The notes: a model not told the origin generated them from the sequence alone. 49,615 nucleotides of DNA from Zygophlyctis sp. KS116 (GCA_054661495.1 BAAFSQ010000056.1:1-49615), one strand, 5' to 3'. Shown: positions 35,952 through 49,278, counted from the stretch's first letter. Program-made: numbers and translations.

Positions 35952-36470
35952 ATGGATTTAGAAAAGGAATTGAGAGATTTGAAATCACAAATATATGAAA
36001 TTGAAGAAAAATTAAGAAATGCTGGTAATACTATGGACAAGGAATATAATTATGAGTCGGACTTGATTGAAAAAGTGTACGAAATTTGCCAAGATCAATG
36101 TGAGACTTCGTTGTTGGAGAAAGTACTGCAAGTATGCTCGCTAGAAAATGATGCAAAAAATCAAACTAACATTCCAAGTGAAGGAGTATATTGTCCCATC
36201 TCACAAAATAATTCGCCAACGCATCATTTATTAGTCCCAAGAATAATAGACTATTCTATAGTATCAGAAGCGGATGACACGTTTATTGAGGTAATGACTG
36301 GGAATTAATAATAGAGAAATATTGAAAGAATTCAGCAAAAATATTTACCCATTGATGATCAGAGGAAAATATTAGAGACTAATTATTCTATTAATTGCAA
36401 GAGTAATGCATGGAATGATTATGAAAATATTCTAGATTCTGATAGAATCAGAAGGCTCAAAAAGATCTGA
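35952..36470 (+). CDS. Small coiled-coil protein of unknown function
   Basis: Two exons (35952-36290, 36315-36470; 24-base intron) give 164 residues. The first 60 residues are a heptad-like coil starting MDLEKELRDLKSQIYEIEEK, the rest is polar. It starts just 17 bases after the stop of the amine oxidase. I do not recognise it; in this flagellate such small coils are often centriolar or cytoskeletal, but that is only a guess. Confidence 0.6.
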
Positions 36471-36557
36471 AGCACACACGTCATTCTCAACCAGAGAACA
36501 AAGGACGTTTGCATCATTCTCTTTTTTTTAAAAATTACAAGAAATCTAGCAATACAT

Positions 36558-37328
36558 ATGGATACAGACTCTTCTTCAATCACACTTCATGAGCAATTTA
36601 AAAGGCGCCAAGATTCATTTCAAGAGGCTTTCCAAATTTATGAACCTTTTGAATTAAATAGCAGTAACAGTTCTCCAATATTAAGCGGGCAAGCATCTGA
36701 TGGTCTTAATAGTGATTCTCTTAAATCGGACTCTACTGTTTTGTCTGATAAAATCATCCCTGTAAAATGCTCACAGTCTGATAATATTGGCAAAATCAAT
36801 AAGAAGAGAGGATCAGTTCGTCCGAATCATACTCCTCGTCCTCCAAACTCTTTTATTCTGTATCGCAGAGACAAGCACGCTGAAATCTTAATGAAGAGTG
36901 ACACTGAAAGAGTTTTCAATAATAACACAATTTCTAGAGTTGTCGCAGAAATGTGGAAAAAAGAAAGCGCTGATATAAAACAATTATATGCAGCAAAAGC
37001 TGAAGAGGAGAAGCAAAAACATTTCTTAAAGTATCCAGACTACAAGTATCAGCCACGCAAGAACAAGAAACCATCCAACAATAAGCCTTACAAAAAATCA
37101 TCATTCGAAGCTAAAATCACAACATCAGAATCAATACATCCTTTGAATCATCATTATCCTTTTAGCTTTGGACAAACATTCCCATCTCCTTGGGCACATC
37201 AACACTACATGTACGATTTCCACTCTCAATTCTCATTCAACGTCGAACCATCATCTCAGACATTTTGCGAATATAAATCAATTGATGACTACACATTGAA
37301 TCAGATGGAGCCAAATTATCAGTTTTAA
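36558..37328 (+). CDS. HMG-box transcription factor, MATA_HMG type
   Basis: One exon of 256 residues. The HMG box (residues about 92-165) reads RPPNSFILYRRDKHAE, NNNTISRVVAEMWKKES, YAAKAEEEKQKHFLKYPDYKYQPRK, the sequence-specific fungal type found in mating-type (MATa, Sex) and Rox1/Ste11 proteins. Both flanks are polar and Ser/Asn-rich, the C-terminus is rich in His, Phe and Tyr. A mating-type or repressor role is possible; the usual sex-locus neighbours (triose phosphate transporter, RNA helicase) are not next to it here, so I do not call it a sex locus. Confidence 0.88.
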   Translation: MDTDSSSITLHEQFKRRQDSFQEAFQIYEPFELNSSNSSPILSGQASDGLNSDSLKSDSTVLSDKIIPVKCSQSDNIGKINKKRGSVRPNHTPRPPNSFILYRRDKHAEILMKSDTERVFNNNTISRVVAEMWKKESADIKQLYAAKAEEEKQKHFLKYPDYKYQPRKNKKPSNNKPYKKSSFEAKITTSESIHPLNHHYPFSFGQTFPSPWAHQHYMYDFHSQFSFNVEPSSQTFCEYKSIDDYTLNQMEPNYQF

Positions 37329-37776
37329 GCATTATTAAACATTTTATTACAGATTAACGGCATTGTTTAGATGACGACGCAGTCATTGTCTGAGGTAATT
37401 ATCAGTCTGTGGTGGAAATGCACAGCGCTTATAAGGGATTTAAGTATTGGAGATTGATGATTGATGAGACTATAAAATTATTTGCAAGAAGATTCTAAGG
37501 ATAGTTATAGTTTCGGAGGGCGGTTGAATTAGATTTCTAGAGGTGGAAATACATGTGCCATCCACCTTTTGTTTTGCAAATCCTACTGAGGGATATTTAT
37601 GCTGTTGCATCTCTACTAGATCATAACAATGAGTCACTGGACCACACTTTATTGGATGAATAGAAACATCAATGCCCCAACGCCTCCTTTATTAACCATT
37701 CAAATCCCGAGATTCGATCGGACACAAAATTATTCTCAAACTGAAACTCTCAACCAATCAAACCATCCAAGCAATC
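37329..37776. other. Intergenic stretch without a clear gene
   Basis: About 450 bases between the HMG gene stop and the end of the ketohexokinase-like gene. No ORF or tRNA fits. One hairpin stands out: AGGTGGA (37541-37547) pairs with TCCACCT (37561-37567) over a 13-base loop, followed by a short T run. It may belong to the 3' end of either gene. Nothing else was seen. Confidence 0.5.
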
Positions 37777-38761
37777 TTAAAAATCAGCCCAAACATTAAA
37801 TAGGCTCTTGAAATCCAGATCAAATCCTTTTACTCTAGTTTTCTGAGAAGCAATCCAAGTTGACCTTTTTAAAACTAGTTTCCATTCAGATTTTTCCAAT
37901 AAACCATAAATTATGCCTGATATCCATGTATCCCCAGCCCCTACGGAATCTATAGGAATGACTTCTGGTGCCGTAGCATGATACACAGTGCCTGAGGAAT
38001 CTTTACCGTATGCGCCCATTCCACCCCAAGAGCAAAATAATAGAGCTCTATTATTACTGTAATAATTTTACCCTGGTTTAACTTTCAAGTCTGAATTCAG
38101 AAATTCTTGAGCAGTCTCATATCCCTTCTTTTTAACAAATGATGATGAAAAGAAAAGAACGTCTGCCAAAGGAATTAAAGAGTCGATATTTGTCCGATCT
38201 CCTTTTTCAAATTCTATAGAAATTGTAATAGGATAATTAGCATGTCTCTGCAAGAAAGTAATCATCAAGTATGTTTCTGAAATATTTCTTCCTTCAAAAT
38301 GAAACCAATTCCGAGAGGAATGCAGAGACGATTTACAAATTGAAAATTCATCTAGTGTCATATCATTTACAGGATTATAATTGATCACTGTTCTAGAAAC
38401 TCCAGTTGAAATTATCCAACTTGAAGAATTCTCAACTTGTGGTCTAAAGACTGAATAATCCAAACAAACTCCTTTTTCCAGTAAATCTTGTGTTAGAGAG
38501 TCTTCAACCGATCCTCCAAAAGCTCCTAAAAAGTAAATTTTCTTGAGAGTATTCAATTGGCACAGAACTTGTAGCGAATTTCCTGAATTTCCTCCACGCC
38601 GGCTTTCTACATTGCTTGTATGAATCTTTTCGTCTTCACTAGGATATTCATCCACATGCAGGATGATATCTTTACAAATTGCACCAACAAAGTAAATATG
38701 TGCATCGTGATGATTGTTATTATCTCCGATTTTTGTCATAACTTCCGAGTTGTATTCATTC

Positions 38762-38763
<2 letters not shown>
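37777..38763 (-). CDS. Ketohexokinase-like PfkB sugar kinase
   Basis: Phosphorylates a sugar, probably fructose, at C1. Two exons (38763-38072, 38047-37777; 24-base intron) give 320 residues. The PfkB lid and sugar site show as SRRGGNSGNSLQVLCQL, the strand WFHFEGRN as in ketohexokinase, ISIEFEKGD, then FCSWGGMGAYG and the ATP/anion-hole loop DSVGAGDTWISG with the catalytic Asp. Fungal ribokinase would lack HFEGRN. Its start codon at 38763-38761 overlaps the start codon of the divergent kinase gene. If translation began at the next Met the overlap would vanish, so the start is the weak point. Confidence 0.88.
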
Positions 38764-40460
<1,697 letters not shown>

Positions 40461-40651
40461 ACAAAATTATAATGATTTACTCTAGAAAAATATTGTCCAA
40501 ATGAAAAGTCCGAAAATATCGTGATTATGGGAGATCCTTACACATGCTCGCATAAATAATGTTGACATAATATGTAATCATAATTTAATAAAATATCATC
40601 ATAAATATGTTTGATTGACTGCTGTATCATGTATTAAACCCTAGGATAATT

Positions 40652-42612
40652 ATGATTAGAGCGTCCAAACGATTCTTTCATTATGGATCCGTAATTCCAA
40701 ACGCCATTGACGTCAATACACCAGAATTCATGGTATTGTGTATGTTTGCTTATAAAAGGAAAATAAGTCAAGAATGGATAAACTGGTACAAGATTTGAAG
40801 GAAAAGGTTAATACGATTAAATTGGGTAATATTCATGCTTGTTGAAATACAATCCTTTCAAAGTATTAACATTAGGAGGTGGAAAAGTAGCACGAGAAAG
40901 ACATTTATCTAGGAAAAAGCTTCTTCCAAGGGACAGAATTGAGTCGATTCTAGATCCCGGCTCGCCTTTTTTGGAATTTTCACAATTTGCTGGTTACGAG
41001 CTCTATGATGATCTTGTTCCTGCTGGTGGGATTATAACTGGTGTAGGAAAAGTCTCTGGTGTAGAGTGTATGATTGTTGCCAATGGTATATTTAAATATT
41101 AAATTTTTAGATTCTACTGTCAAGGGAGGCACGTATTATCCAGTATTTTATAATTTTTAATTTTTAGATTACTGTCAAAAAACACTTGAGAGCACAAGAA
41201 ATCGCCATGGAAAATAATCTTCCTTGTATTTATTTGGTTGATTCTGGTGGAGCAAATTTGCCAAATCAGGCTGATGTTTTTCCGGACAAAGATCACTTTG
41301 GAAGAATATTTTTTAATCAAGCAAATATGTCATCTAGTACTTACCAAAATTATTTAAAAATTTAGGAGGAATATCTCAGATTGCTATTGTTTTGGGATCT
41401 TGTACTGCGGTAATTTTTATTACTTTTTACTATTTTCCCTTTTTTTAATTTTGTTAATATTTAGGGGGGTGCTTATGTTCCAGCAATGGCAGATGAAAGT
41501 GTTATTGTGCAAAATCAAGGAACAATTTTCTTGGGAGGACCTCCTTTGGTGAAAGCTGCGACTGGCGAAGTTGTTTCAGCTGAAGAATTGGGTGGTGCTG
41601 AACTCCATTGCAAAATTTCTGGTGTCACTGATTATTCAGCTTCTTCTGATTCTCATGCGTTATATTTAGGCCGTCAGATAGTCTCTAATTTGAATCGGAA
41701 AAAAAATATTGATTTACATACTACAAAGCCAGAAGAGCCACTCTATTCTCTCAATGAGATTGGAGGAATAGTTGGAGATAATTTGCGAAAACCTTTTGAT
41801 ATCAAACAAGTCATTGCTAGAATTGTTGACGGATCAAAGTTTGCAGAATTTAAAGAACAGTACGGCACAACGCTTGTTACTGGTATTCATTTTTTCATTT
41901 ATGAACAGGATTTGGAAGGATTTTCGGATATCCTGTTGGAATTGTCGCAAATAATGGAATCCTTTTTTCGGAATCAGCTTTAAAAGGTGCTCATTTCGTT
42001 GAACTTTGCTGTCAGCGAAATATTCCTCTGATATTTCTTCAAAATATAACCGGATTTATGGTTGGTAAAAGTGCAGAATCAGGTGGAATAGCAAAGAATG
42101 GTGCTAAATTAGGTATATATTGTGATTTCTCTAATATTAGTTACTGCTGTGGCATGTGCAAAAGTCCCAAAATTTACAATTTTGTGCGGTGGTTCATTTG
42201 GAGCTGGTAATTATGGAATGTGTGGAAGAGCTTACAGTCCCAGATTCGTTTGGACTTGGCCCAATTCGCGAATATCAGTAATGGGTGGTCCCCAAGCCGC
42301 AGGAGTTCTAAGTCAAATTACTAGAGATTCAAAAGAGAAAAAAGGACAAACTGTATCCGAAATTTTTGATTAATCTAATAGTGGACTGTAGAAGAAGAGA
42401 TTGCTTTCAAAAAGCCAATTGAAGAACAGTATGAAAGAGAAGGACATCCTTATTTTGCAAGCGCGAGGCTTTGGGATGATGGTAATTTATCTCTAATTTT
42501 ACGTATAGGTATCATCGACCCGTGTGACACCAGAAAAGTCCTTGGCTTGGGTTTAAGCATTTCATTGAATGGAACGATGGAGAAGACCAAGTTTGGCGTT
42601 TTTAGGATGTAG
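40652..42612 (+). CDS. MCCB: Methylcrotonoyl-CoA carboxylase beta subunit
   Basis: Carboxyltransferase half of the mitochondrial enzyme that carboxylates 3-methylcrotonyl-CoA in leucine breakdown. Eleven exons (introns 25-55 bases) close to 546 residues. Landmarks: [138 protein letters not shown], and [20 protein letters not shown]. The N-terminus ([12 protein letters not shown]) is a mitochondrial leader. The alpha biotin subunit is not in the window. Propionyl-CoA carboxylase beta is less likely given [10 protein letters not shown]. Confidence 0.94.
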
Positions 42613-42626
42613 GGTTGTTAATAAAA

Positions 42627-42866
42627 ATGTCCAATCAAGTGGAGGTACATCTTCATTTGAATAGCATTGAGGAAGATGACGAGTTCGAAGATTTTGATAT
42701 CAAAGGCATGGGATTGTGATTTAAATTCTTAGATTGGGCTGATGCTAAGCCAAATTCAACTATGGATGCTAGTCTTTGGACGCAAGATTGGGATGATGAT
42801 GTACTAGACGATGAATTTTCGACACAGCTTAGGGAAGAATTGAATAGAATGTCTAATGGAAATTAA
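42627..42866 (+). CDS. SEM1: DSS1/Sem1 (26S proteasome lid and BRCA2 partner)
   Basis: A short, acidic, mostly unfolded protein that is a proteasome lid part and binds BRCA2. Two exons (42627-42705, 42733-42866) give 70 residues. The two diagnostic blocks are EEDDEFEDFDIKDWAD and DASLWTQDWDDD with the following helix STQLREELNRM. The frame is only kept if the 27-base intron 42706-42732 begins with GC rather than GT; a GT donor gives a stop. BRCA2 is 18 kb away in this window. It starts 15 bases after the stop of MCC beta on the same strand. Confidence 0.92.
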
Positions 42867-42982
42867 AATATTTGTATTAGAAAATGCAATGTAAATCGTC
42901 ATTTATGATATCATGGCGCATTGATGTTGAGACTATTAATACTCCGATCCCTTTGACATAATCTAAGCGTGTCTTTTCATTG

Positions 42983-43225
42983 ATGTCCGAACTCAAGCTA
43001 AGAAAATTGATGGAGCACATGGCCCGCCTAAAAGAGCAACTGGATATGCCGCGGATAAGAGTTTCTGAAGCGTCTGAAAGGTGAGAATTTCTAGAAATAA
43101 CATGTAGTCTTATCAAGTACGCGACCACAACAAAGGACACATTAATACCTTCAATTTGGGGACCAGTTGATAAAAAGGATGACCCTTTTCAATCAGGAAA
43201 TGGCGGATGTTGTGTAATATCATGA
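42983..43225 (+). CDS. Heterotrimeric G protein gamma subunit
   Basis: Anchors the G beta-gamma pair at the plasma membrane. Two exons (42983-43080, 43108-43225; 27-base intron) give 71 residues. The gamma pattern is [20 protein letters not shown] for the helix and then [32 protein letters not shown]. The C-terminal CVIS is a CAAX box for farnesylation (Ser at the end favours farnesyl), and the Cys before it is a palmitoylation site, as in fungal gamma subunits. It lies just upstream of, and convergent to, CFAP53 with 21 bases between stops. Confidence 0.9.
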
Positions 43226-43246
43226 CAATTATAAGATAAATATAAA

Positions 43247-44925
43247 TTATAAATTCTTGAGTTTGTTCAGTTCTTCATCTAAAATATGATCATAACGTAT
43301 CGATAATTGCTAAAAATATGAGAAAAATCGATTCAATTACCCGATTAGCTTCATCTTCAGCGTTAATCCGTTCTATTTCTTCAATTTTCCTGCGGCTAGC
43401 ATTTTGAATTTGATCGAAAAGATCATCACAATATTTTCTAGCTGAATTTTGATGCACCTCCCATGCTTTCTCATTTTCTGCAATCATTTTGGTGATATCC
43501 GATTCAAGTTTTTCTTTTTCAACACGAATCTGTTCTTGTGCCAAACGATTTTGTTCCACTATTTTTAATTTAAGGAAATCTTACAGTGATACTTAACTTG
43601 CTCCTGTCGCTGTGCCAAAACTTCCTTCATTAATCGGTCTCTAGCCTCTTGTTCCTTTTTCCAGCGCTCGGAACGTTTGTTCCACAACTAAGGGTTGATA
43701 CAGATCAATTATAATACCTTATCATCTTCTAGCTTATACATGGCTTCAATTTCCTTTCCTCGCTCTTTTTCCAGCTGTTTTTGAGTCAATAAATGATCTC
43801 TGTAAGCTTGCATTTCTTTTTTTAGTGATTCTCTTTGATTTGATTTGGCCTTTCTTTCACGCTCATCTTCAATCAAACATTCATTTATAATCTTCAGATC
43901 CATTTGGAGAGAATCGCCTGCTTCTTTCTGTCTTTTTATTACTTTTTCTGCATTCATAACATCCAAATCTCGCATAGTTTGACACTGCTGCTCGTAAGAA
44001 GCGATCCTTTTTCTTTCTTCTTCCTCCTCATTATATCTAAATGCTTCCGCCTATTACTTATAAGACCTTAATAAAAATACCATCATATTAGCTTCTTCTT
44101 GTTTTAAACGTTTTTCTTCACCGGCCTGGCTTTTTAACATTGCTAATTGCTCGCCCAAGATTTTGATCATATCTTGATTCAATTCATCTCTGTGAAGACG
44201 ATCCTGTTCTTCTCTTTGAATCTTTTTTTGGCGATCCTGTTCCCAAAGTATATCATAATGCTGTCTCTCTTTTGCAGCGGCTGTCTTCTGAGCTTCCTTT
44301 TCTAGTAATTGATTCGCTCTTGATAATGCAACCTGCTTATTTAAAAGAATGGAATTCGCTGTCCTTAACTCATCAAATTGCTGTCTACGACCATTAAAAA
44401 AGCATTTTACCTCCATTGCTGCAGTAATTTTTCTTCTACTATTTTCTTCCTCTCTGCTTCCCGTTTTGCTTTTAAATCTGCGACTCTTGCCTTCATTGCG
44501 TCAACCCTGGAATCCATAGTTGACTCTTTTGCCATTAACTCCTGTCTAAATTGTTCATCATCTCTTTTAAAAAGTTCTTTGAGTCTATGAAAATGATAAA
44601 TTAATAATTAGCTACCGATTTTGACGCTCTTCTAATTTAAGATTTTCCTGGTCCTTGAGTTCCTCAAGTCGAGCCTGAATTTTCTTGCGACGAATGGATA
44701 GATTTGTGGATTCCTCAAATTGGGACTAGCTGATTATCGTCTTAATCGAATACCTGAAGTCCGGTTTTGGCATAGTAAGCTGTGGTCTCCAGCATTATGT
44801 TTCTGGCATCCTCATTTTTCCGACGGTTAGTAATCAAGTAGTCCGATTTTTTTGAGTTTCCAGGGCTTCTATATGAATTCGAAGTGGGCTAATATTAGAA
44901 TTAATAGTGGACTTGCTTTAAACAT
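43247..44925 (-). CDS. CFAP53: CFAP53 (CCDC11) flagellar axoneme protein
   Basis: A microtubule inner protein of cilia and flagella and a trichohyalin-plectin homology coiled coil. The first 220 residues carry the CFAP53 pattern: ARNIMLETTAYYAKTGLQ, IRRKKIQARLEELKDQEN, RLKELFKRDDEQFRQELM, TMDSRVDAMKARVADLKAK, REAERKKIVEEKLLQQW, QQFDELRTAN and YDILWEQDRQKKIQREEQD. Later exons run WNKRSERWKKEQEARDRLM, KEVLAQRQEQ and end DEELNKLKNL. The start Met at 44925 is 3 residues into exon 1, joined by a 28-base GC-AG intron (44889-44916, donor GCAAGT). Several more introns of about 25-30 bases follow. It begins 47 bases downstream of the QCR2 stop. Confidence 0.88.
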
Positions 44926-44971
44926 TTTTCAAGAACGGAATGACGTCCGTGAAAAAGATTCCGATGTTTTA

Positions 44972-46373
44972 TTATTTTAAAAGTTGATCACTGTAAGGAA
45001 GTTTCCTAAGGTTCCCAGATGCAACGATTGAGGGACGAGCCACGAGCATATCTTTTGCTAACTATATATAAGATTAATTAAGGGAAACCTTTTGAACTTG
45101 CGCAACACTAACTTGTTGGATAGAGTTTGCCCAATCTCTGACTGATGAAATAGACTTCATAGTCAATACTTGCTTTGCTGCCCATAGTAAGTTATTTTCA
45201 CGAGATAGACTAGATTCAAAATCTACAATGGCCGATTTTTTTGCACGAGATAGTGTAGATTCATCAACTCCTTTAGCAGCAATGGATTTTAGAGCAGAGA
45301 TTGCTTTGGAAGCCACAGAACTGACATCCGCATCTTTTCCTTTAATATAAAATCCCAAAAGTCCCGCATCAGAGTGATGCACACCAAAAGAATGAACAGA
45401 AGTAACGTCAGTAGAAGCTTCTGATAGCAAACACGCTGATCCTGATAGAGAACCATGACTAACACGTCTGTGTCCATCCAAGACTGCTTCTAAAACCAAA
45501 GATGCGGCGTAACTCGGGGATGCCCAAGACACCGATGGATATGCTACCACAAAGTGAGCCTCTGATGAAGGACCTTTATCAAGTCTTGTTTCTCCTCCAT
45601 AATAAAATGTGGGATTGTATTCTAAACCTTTTCCTGCCAAGTTTACAGTTTCCAAACCTTTAGCCACATATTCACCCAAATCCTGGGCTGCTACACCACT
45701 TCCAACAATGGCAATTCTGTTTGCAGCAAATGTTCTAGCAGCAAATTCAGATAGATCAGCTCTAGTTAGTTCGGAAATACATTCTTCCTTGGCAAATAAT
45801 GAATAACCAAGTCCTTTTCTAAAGGCTAGTGAATGTAGACTTTCAAAAACTTCAGTTTGTCGATCAGCTAGCGCTGAATTGGTTTCACGGGCGACCAGCT
45901 CTTTTGCCTGAATAAATTCAAATGGAGCGTAAGAGGAGTTAAACATGTGAGAAATGAGGGTAGGAACCACATCAACTCTTGTAATTAAATAAAAGAAAAA
46001 ATACAAATCATCCCTTAAGAATTCTGATGCTAGAATCATATGTTCTCTAGTTAAATCTGAATAAAGAGTATTTCCCCGTAATTCCATTTCTCGAATGGTT
46101 CGCAATGACGAATCATTAGGCATATTCTAGCAATAAGAATATAAAGCTTACTCGAATCAACGTTGTCTTTAAAAAATGTGCTACTCCAGCGGCTGTAGAT
46201 GTTTCAAATCTTGGCCCAGATTGGACAATAATTCCAACCGATGAAGCCGGCAATCCATCTTCACAGCTGATGACAGAAACCCCTGAGACTTCAGCGACAG
46301 TATATTTTACTGGAGCTGCGGTGGCAGGCTGACGCCCAATAGACTTTGCCAGTGAAGAAAAACGTCTCAACAT
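44972..46373 (-). CDS. QCR2: Cytochrome bc1 complex subunit 2 (QCR2, core 2)
   Basis: Core 2 of complex III in the mitochondrial inner membrane. Three exons (46373-46152, 46126-45089, 45061-44972; introns 25 and 27 bases) give 449 residues. The last exon is easy to miss; it restores the family's C-terminal PSIVASGNLRKLPYSDQ. The leader MLRRFSSLAKSIGRQPATAA is a mitochondrial presequence. The zinc-binding HxxEH of the processing peptidase beta is absent (VAHFLKT at that place), so it is core 2, not an active protease. Other marks are IREMELRGNTLYSDLTREH and YGGETRLDKG. Confidence 0.9.
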
Positions 46374-46459
46374 TCTCACGTAAAAAATTCACGAAATCCC
46401 TCGTGGTTAAGGGGAGGCATGTACTTACTCGTTTACAACTATTTCCAACAATTTATTGA

Positions 46460-48161
46460 TCATATATCTCCAAAAGTCTCTTCATCTCTTAGCCGTGAAC
46501 GATTTACAGAATTCAATTCCATTATGTTATCCCATGCCTTCTCCTCCTCCGCATCATTTAATAATCGACGTAATCTAAATTGAGATTAAAAAGAGATACC
46601 CTGGAGATTTACCCCATTTAGAATTTTCTGAAGAAGAATGGTAGTATATGATCAATAATCCAATGATACTCACTACTAAAAGTCCTGAAAGAGCCAATAG
46701 CCCTTTAATATATGCTGGTTCTTCAGAAATTGGAAATAAATCGTTTGACAATACGATAATTTGACCCCAGGAAAGACCAAAAGCAGTAAGTAAGAAAGTT
46801 GATGCACAGCGGGATGTATCGCCAGCTAAAGAATCGATTGCATAAGCAATGAGGGAAGGCAAGGAAATTAGGAGACCTGAAACGGCAGGCAAAATTCCAG
46901 TGAAATATCGGGCTGATCCTCCTCCAGCAAAACTGGGCGGGACAATCATCAGAAAAATAAATCCCCCCAAAGAGAAAATCAAGGGAACAGTCGCATGCAA
47001 GAGTCTTTCTGAAGTAAGATCTGAATGCGAAGAAACAGGAATTGACAGGATTCCTCCCACAAAAAACGGAACAGCCGACATCAGTACTGTGTAAAAAGAA
47101 GCATTTTCCCTATCTAGAATTAGCTTATGTATAGCCGAAGAATTAGCCCTTAATTCAGAAGGAAGAATATCAAAAGATGTTATGGCTACTTGTGGTGATA
47201 AAAAAGATGCTGCATCAAATACTGTCCAAACGAGCGAAAAAATCACGGTTAAAACCCAAAGTCGAGGTTCTTTTAGAGTTTCCAAGAGCGAAAAGAGGCT
47301 AAACGAAATCTTTGGAGTCTGCATTACCTGTTGAGTAGTTGGCTGAAATGTTAATGGCGTCAGCTCTCCTTCTCTTCCTCTCGCCACCGCAAGCTGCCTT
47401 TCTGATTGCGTTAGCCACCAAGTTGTCTCTGGATAATCTGGTAAATAAATCAATAAAAGCCCGCCAAATACTAGACAAAATGTTCCTTGAAATATACAAA
47501 AACTGGATTTTCAGTTATCGTGCTTACATTTTCCATCCAGGTAAACTCGCTGACGGTTTATACAATAAAGAATGCGAAACTAGCCCCCAAATTTCCCTAA
47601 TTATAGCAGATATACTAATAGTCAATGAAATCCTTCGTGCGATCTCTTCCCTTGTATAGAAATATAAAATGTAAACTAAAATGCTAGAAAAAACTCTTCA
47701 CTATGAAATGTATAGTTATTACCCTGATTGTACAGCTCCTTGAAAAAATCTTAGAGCAATTAGCCCAACACGATTCGTTACAGTTGTCATCAAAAAAGAT
47801 AAAATTCCCCAGACTAATAGTGTACTAACTTTGAGAAAAAATATATTACATTCCCATGAATCGACTTGGGCCATATTTTCTGATCATAAAAGTAGTACCA
47901 AGGCCACAACACATAAATCCTAAAATTAACTCAACAGATATTACCAGTTCCATAAAATATGGATCCCATGACAATGTCATTATGGGTTATATGAAGAGTC
48001 GGGTCTTCAAACTGAACCTCTAATACGGCAGATCTTTCCTTTTTTTTAATTATTTGATGAGTTACCAACAAAAAACAAGTAATTGTCATTACAAAAAATG
48101 GAATCAATCTAACATCCAATTTCTTTATGAGCTCCTTTTCTTGTGGATCATAATTTGCCAT
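46460..48161 (-). CDS. MFS transporter, anion:cation symporter (Dal5/Tna1-type) family
   Basis: The N-terminus MANYDPQEKELIKKLDVRLIPFF matches the fungal ACS family start, and LPDYPETTWWLTQSERQLA is its central loop. Membrane spans include GFMCCGLGTTFMI, LVWGILSFLMTT, VIFSLVWTVFDAASFL, PFFVGGILSIPV and ALSGLLVVSIIGLLII. Several introns near 25 bases are clear, and a final 25-base intron (near 46600) joins a short C-terminal tail with LRRLLNDAEEEKAW. Such proteins carry allantoate, nicotinate, pantothenate or similar acids; the substrate is open. It lies 60 bases downstream of the SGT1 stop. Confidence 0.85.
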
Positions 48162-48220
48162 TAACGATAACTTAATTCCCGGAGTGGGGCAGTAAAATCA
48201 CCGTCATCAAATACAACATT

Positions 48221-48814
48221 TTATTTTTCAAACTTTTTAGCAATCATTCCATCAGGAGGAGTAACTTCCACATTTTTCTTCCCGACATCTTCCCAATTCG
48301 TAGACAGACATGTACCATTAGATTCTACATATGATTTCATCATGGCACGTTTTGTATCCTCTGATGCATTTGCATAAATTGATTGAAAAAGAGCATTCAA
48401 AGCTTGTTCACCCTCGGGCTTTTCCGCATCTTCTTCTTTAACTAAAGAATCCCAGTCATGTTTCTTTTTTGAAGAAGAAGGATACTCTTTGGAACCATCC
48501 GCCATTTGATTCACAGATGCACTCGAAGACCCTTCCAAAGAATCCCATTTTATGCCTTGAATTTTCTTAACAAGCTTCAACTGTACTTGAGTAGATAATA
48601 TATTGTAACTGCATTCTGATGGAATAATTTCTTCAAAAAGTGGGTCTAATTCTAAGCTCCATGTTGATTCTAACGCCAGTTTGATAGAAACAGATACTTT
48701 CTTTTCATTAAATGAGACATCAACATCATTCTTTTGAACATTTTTCACATATATTGCAATAGTTAAAGCTGAATCAGATTGGAACCATTCATGACGAATT
48801 TTTTGTTGCGTCAT
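48221..48814 (-). CDS. SGT1: SGT1 co-chaperone (CS and SGS domains, no TPR)
   Basis: Works with Hsp90 and Skp1 in SCF and kinetochore assembly. One exon of 197 residues. The CS domain starts IRHEWFQSDSALTIAIYVK and runs to VQLKLVKKIQGIKWDSLEG. The SGS domain has KKKHDWDSLVKEED, EGEQALNALFQSIYANASED, KRAMMKSYVESNGTCLSTNW and ends PPDGMIAKKF. The N-terminal TPR domain of yeast and plant SGT1 is absent, and no exon upstream supplies it. Start at 48814 gives a good CS beginning. Confidence 0.93.
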   Translation of the reverse strand: MTQQKIRHEWFQSDSALTIAIYVKNVQKNDVDVSFNEKKVSVSIKLALESTWSLELDPLFEEIIPSECSYNILSTQVQLKLVKKIQGIKWDSLEGSSSASVNQMADGSKEYPSSSKKKHDWDSLVKEEDAEKPEGEQALNALFQSIYANASEDTKRAMMKSYVESNGTCLSTNWEDVGKKNVEVTPPDGMIAKKFEK

Positions 48815-49278
48815 TACGTAACATACCCTAAACTTGCGTTACCAGTCAGGAATTCATTGATATTAGCTATATTGGATTCATTTAAATATTACGATTACAA
48901 TTATTACACGGCATGCATTCATAAATGAAGAATATATATCCCAAACATACCGAAAATAAACCCACATATAATACATAAAACAATTATTTTCACACAAACA
49001 ATAAAAAAAGAATTATCTTAACGATCAATCAATGAACAATCAAATAATTAATAGTTTTTACAATTATTTTATCGGTATTTTGATATATCATTTAATGATG
49101 TATTATGGATTTTCGAATTTACAAAGTAGTGTCTGTATAGTTCACGTAGTCATCGCGTATGAGGAAATTGTAGTGGAAATAGAAATCAATTGAATGTACC
49201 TGATTTAATCTTTTCATCTGATCTCAAGGCGCAGAAAAATCAGAGAATGCCAGATAATTCTTTTTTTTAAATCAAGCA
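48815..49278. other. AT-rich intergenic stretch
   Basis: About 460 bases upstream of SGT1, very rich in A and T. I see no ORF of note, tRNA or repeat. It likely holds the SGT1 promoter. Confidence 0.5.

Noticed and set aside
36558-37328. The HMG gene as a sex locus
   Set aside because: The box is of the right type but the usual flanking genes are absent, so the claim would rest on one domain.
37541-37567. A hairpin read as a transcription terminator
   Set aside because: Eukaryotic Pol II genes do not end at such hairpins, and a 7-base stem arises easily. Kept only as a note in the intergenic entry.
45062-45088. QCR2 ending at 45074
   Set aside because: A 27-base intron leads to a further exon that encodes the conserved C-terminus, so the stop at 45074 lies in the intron.
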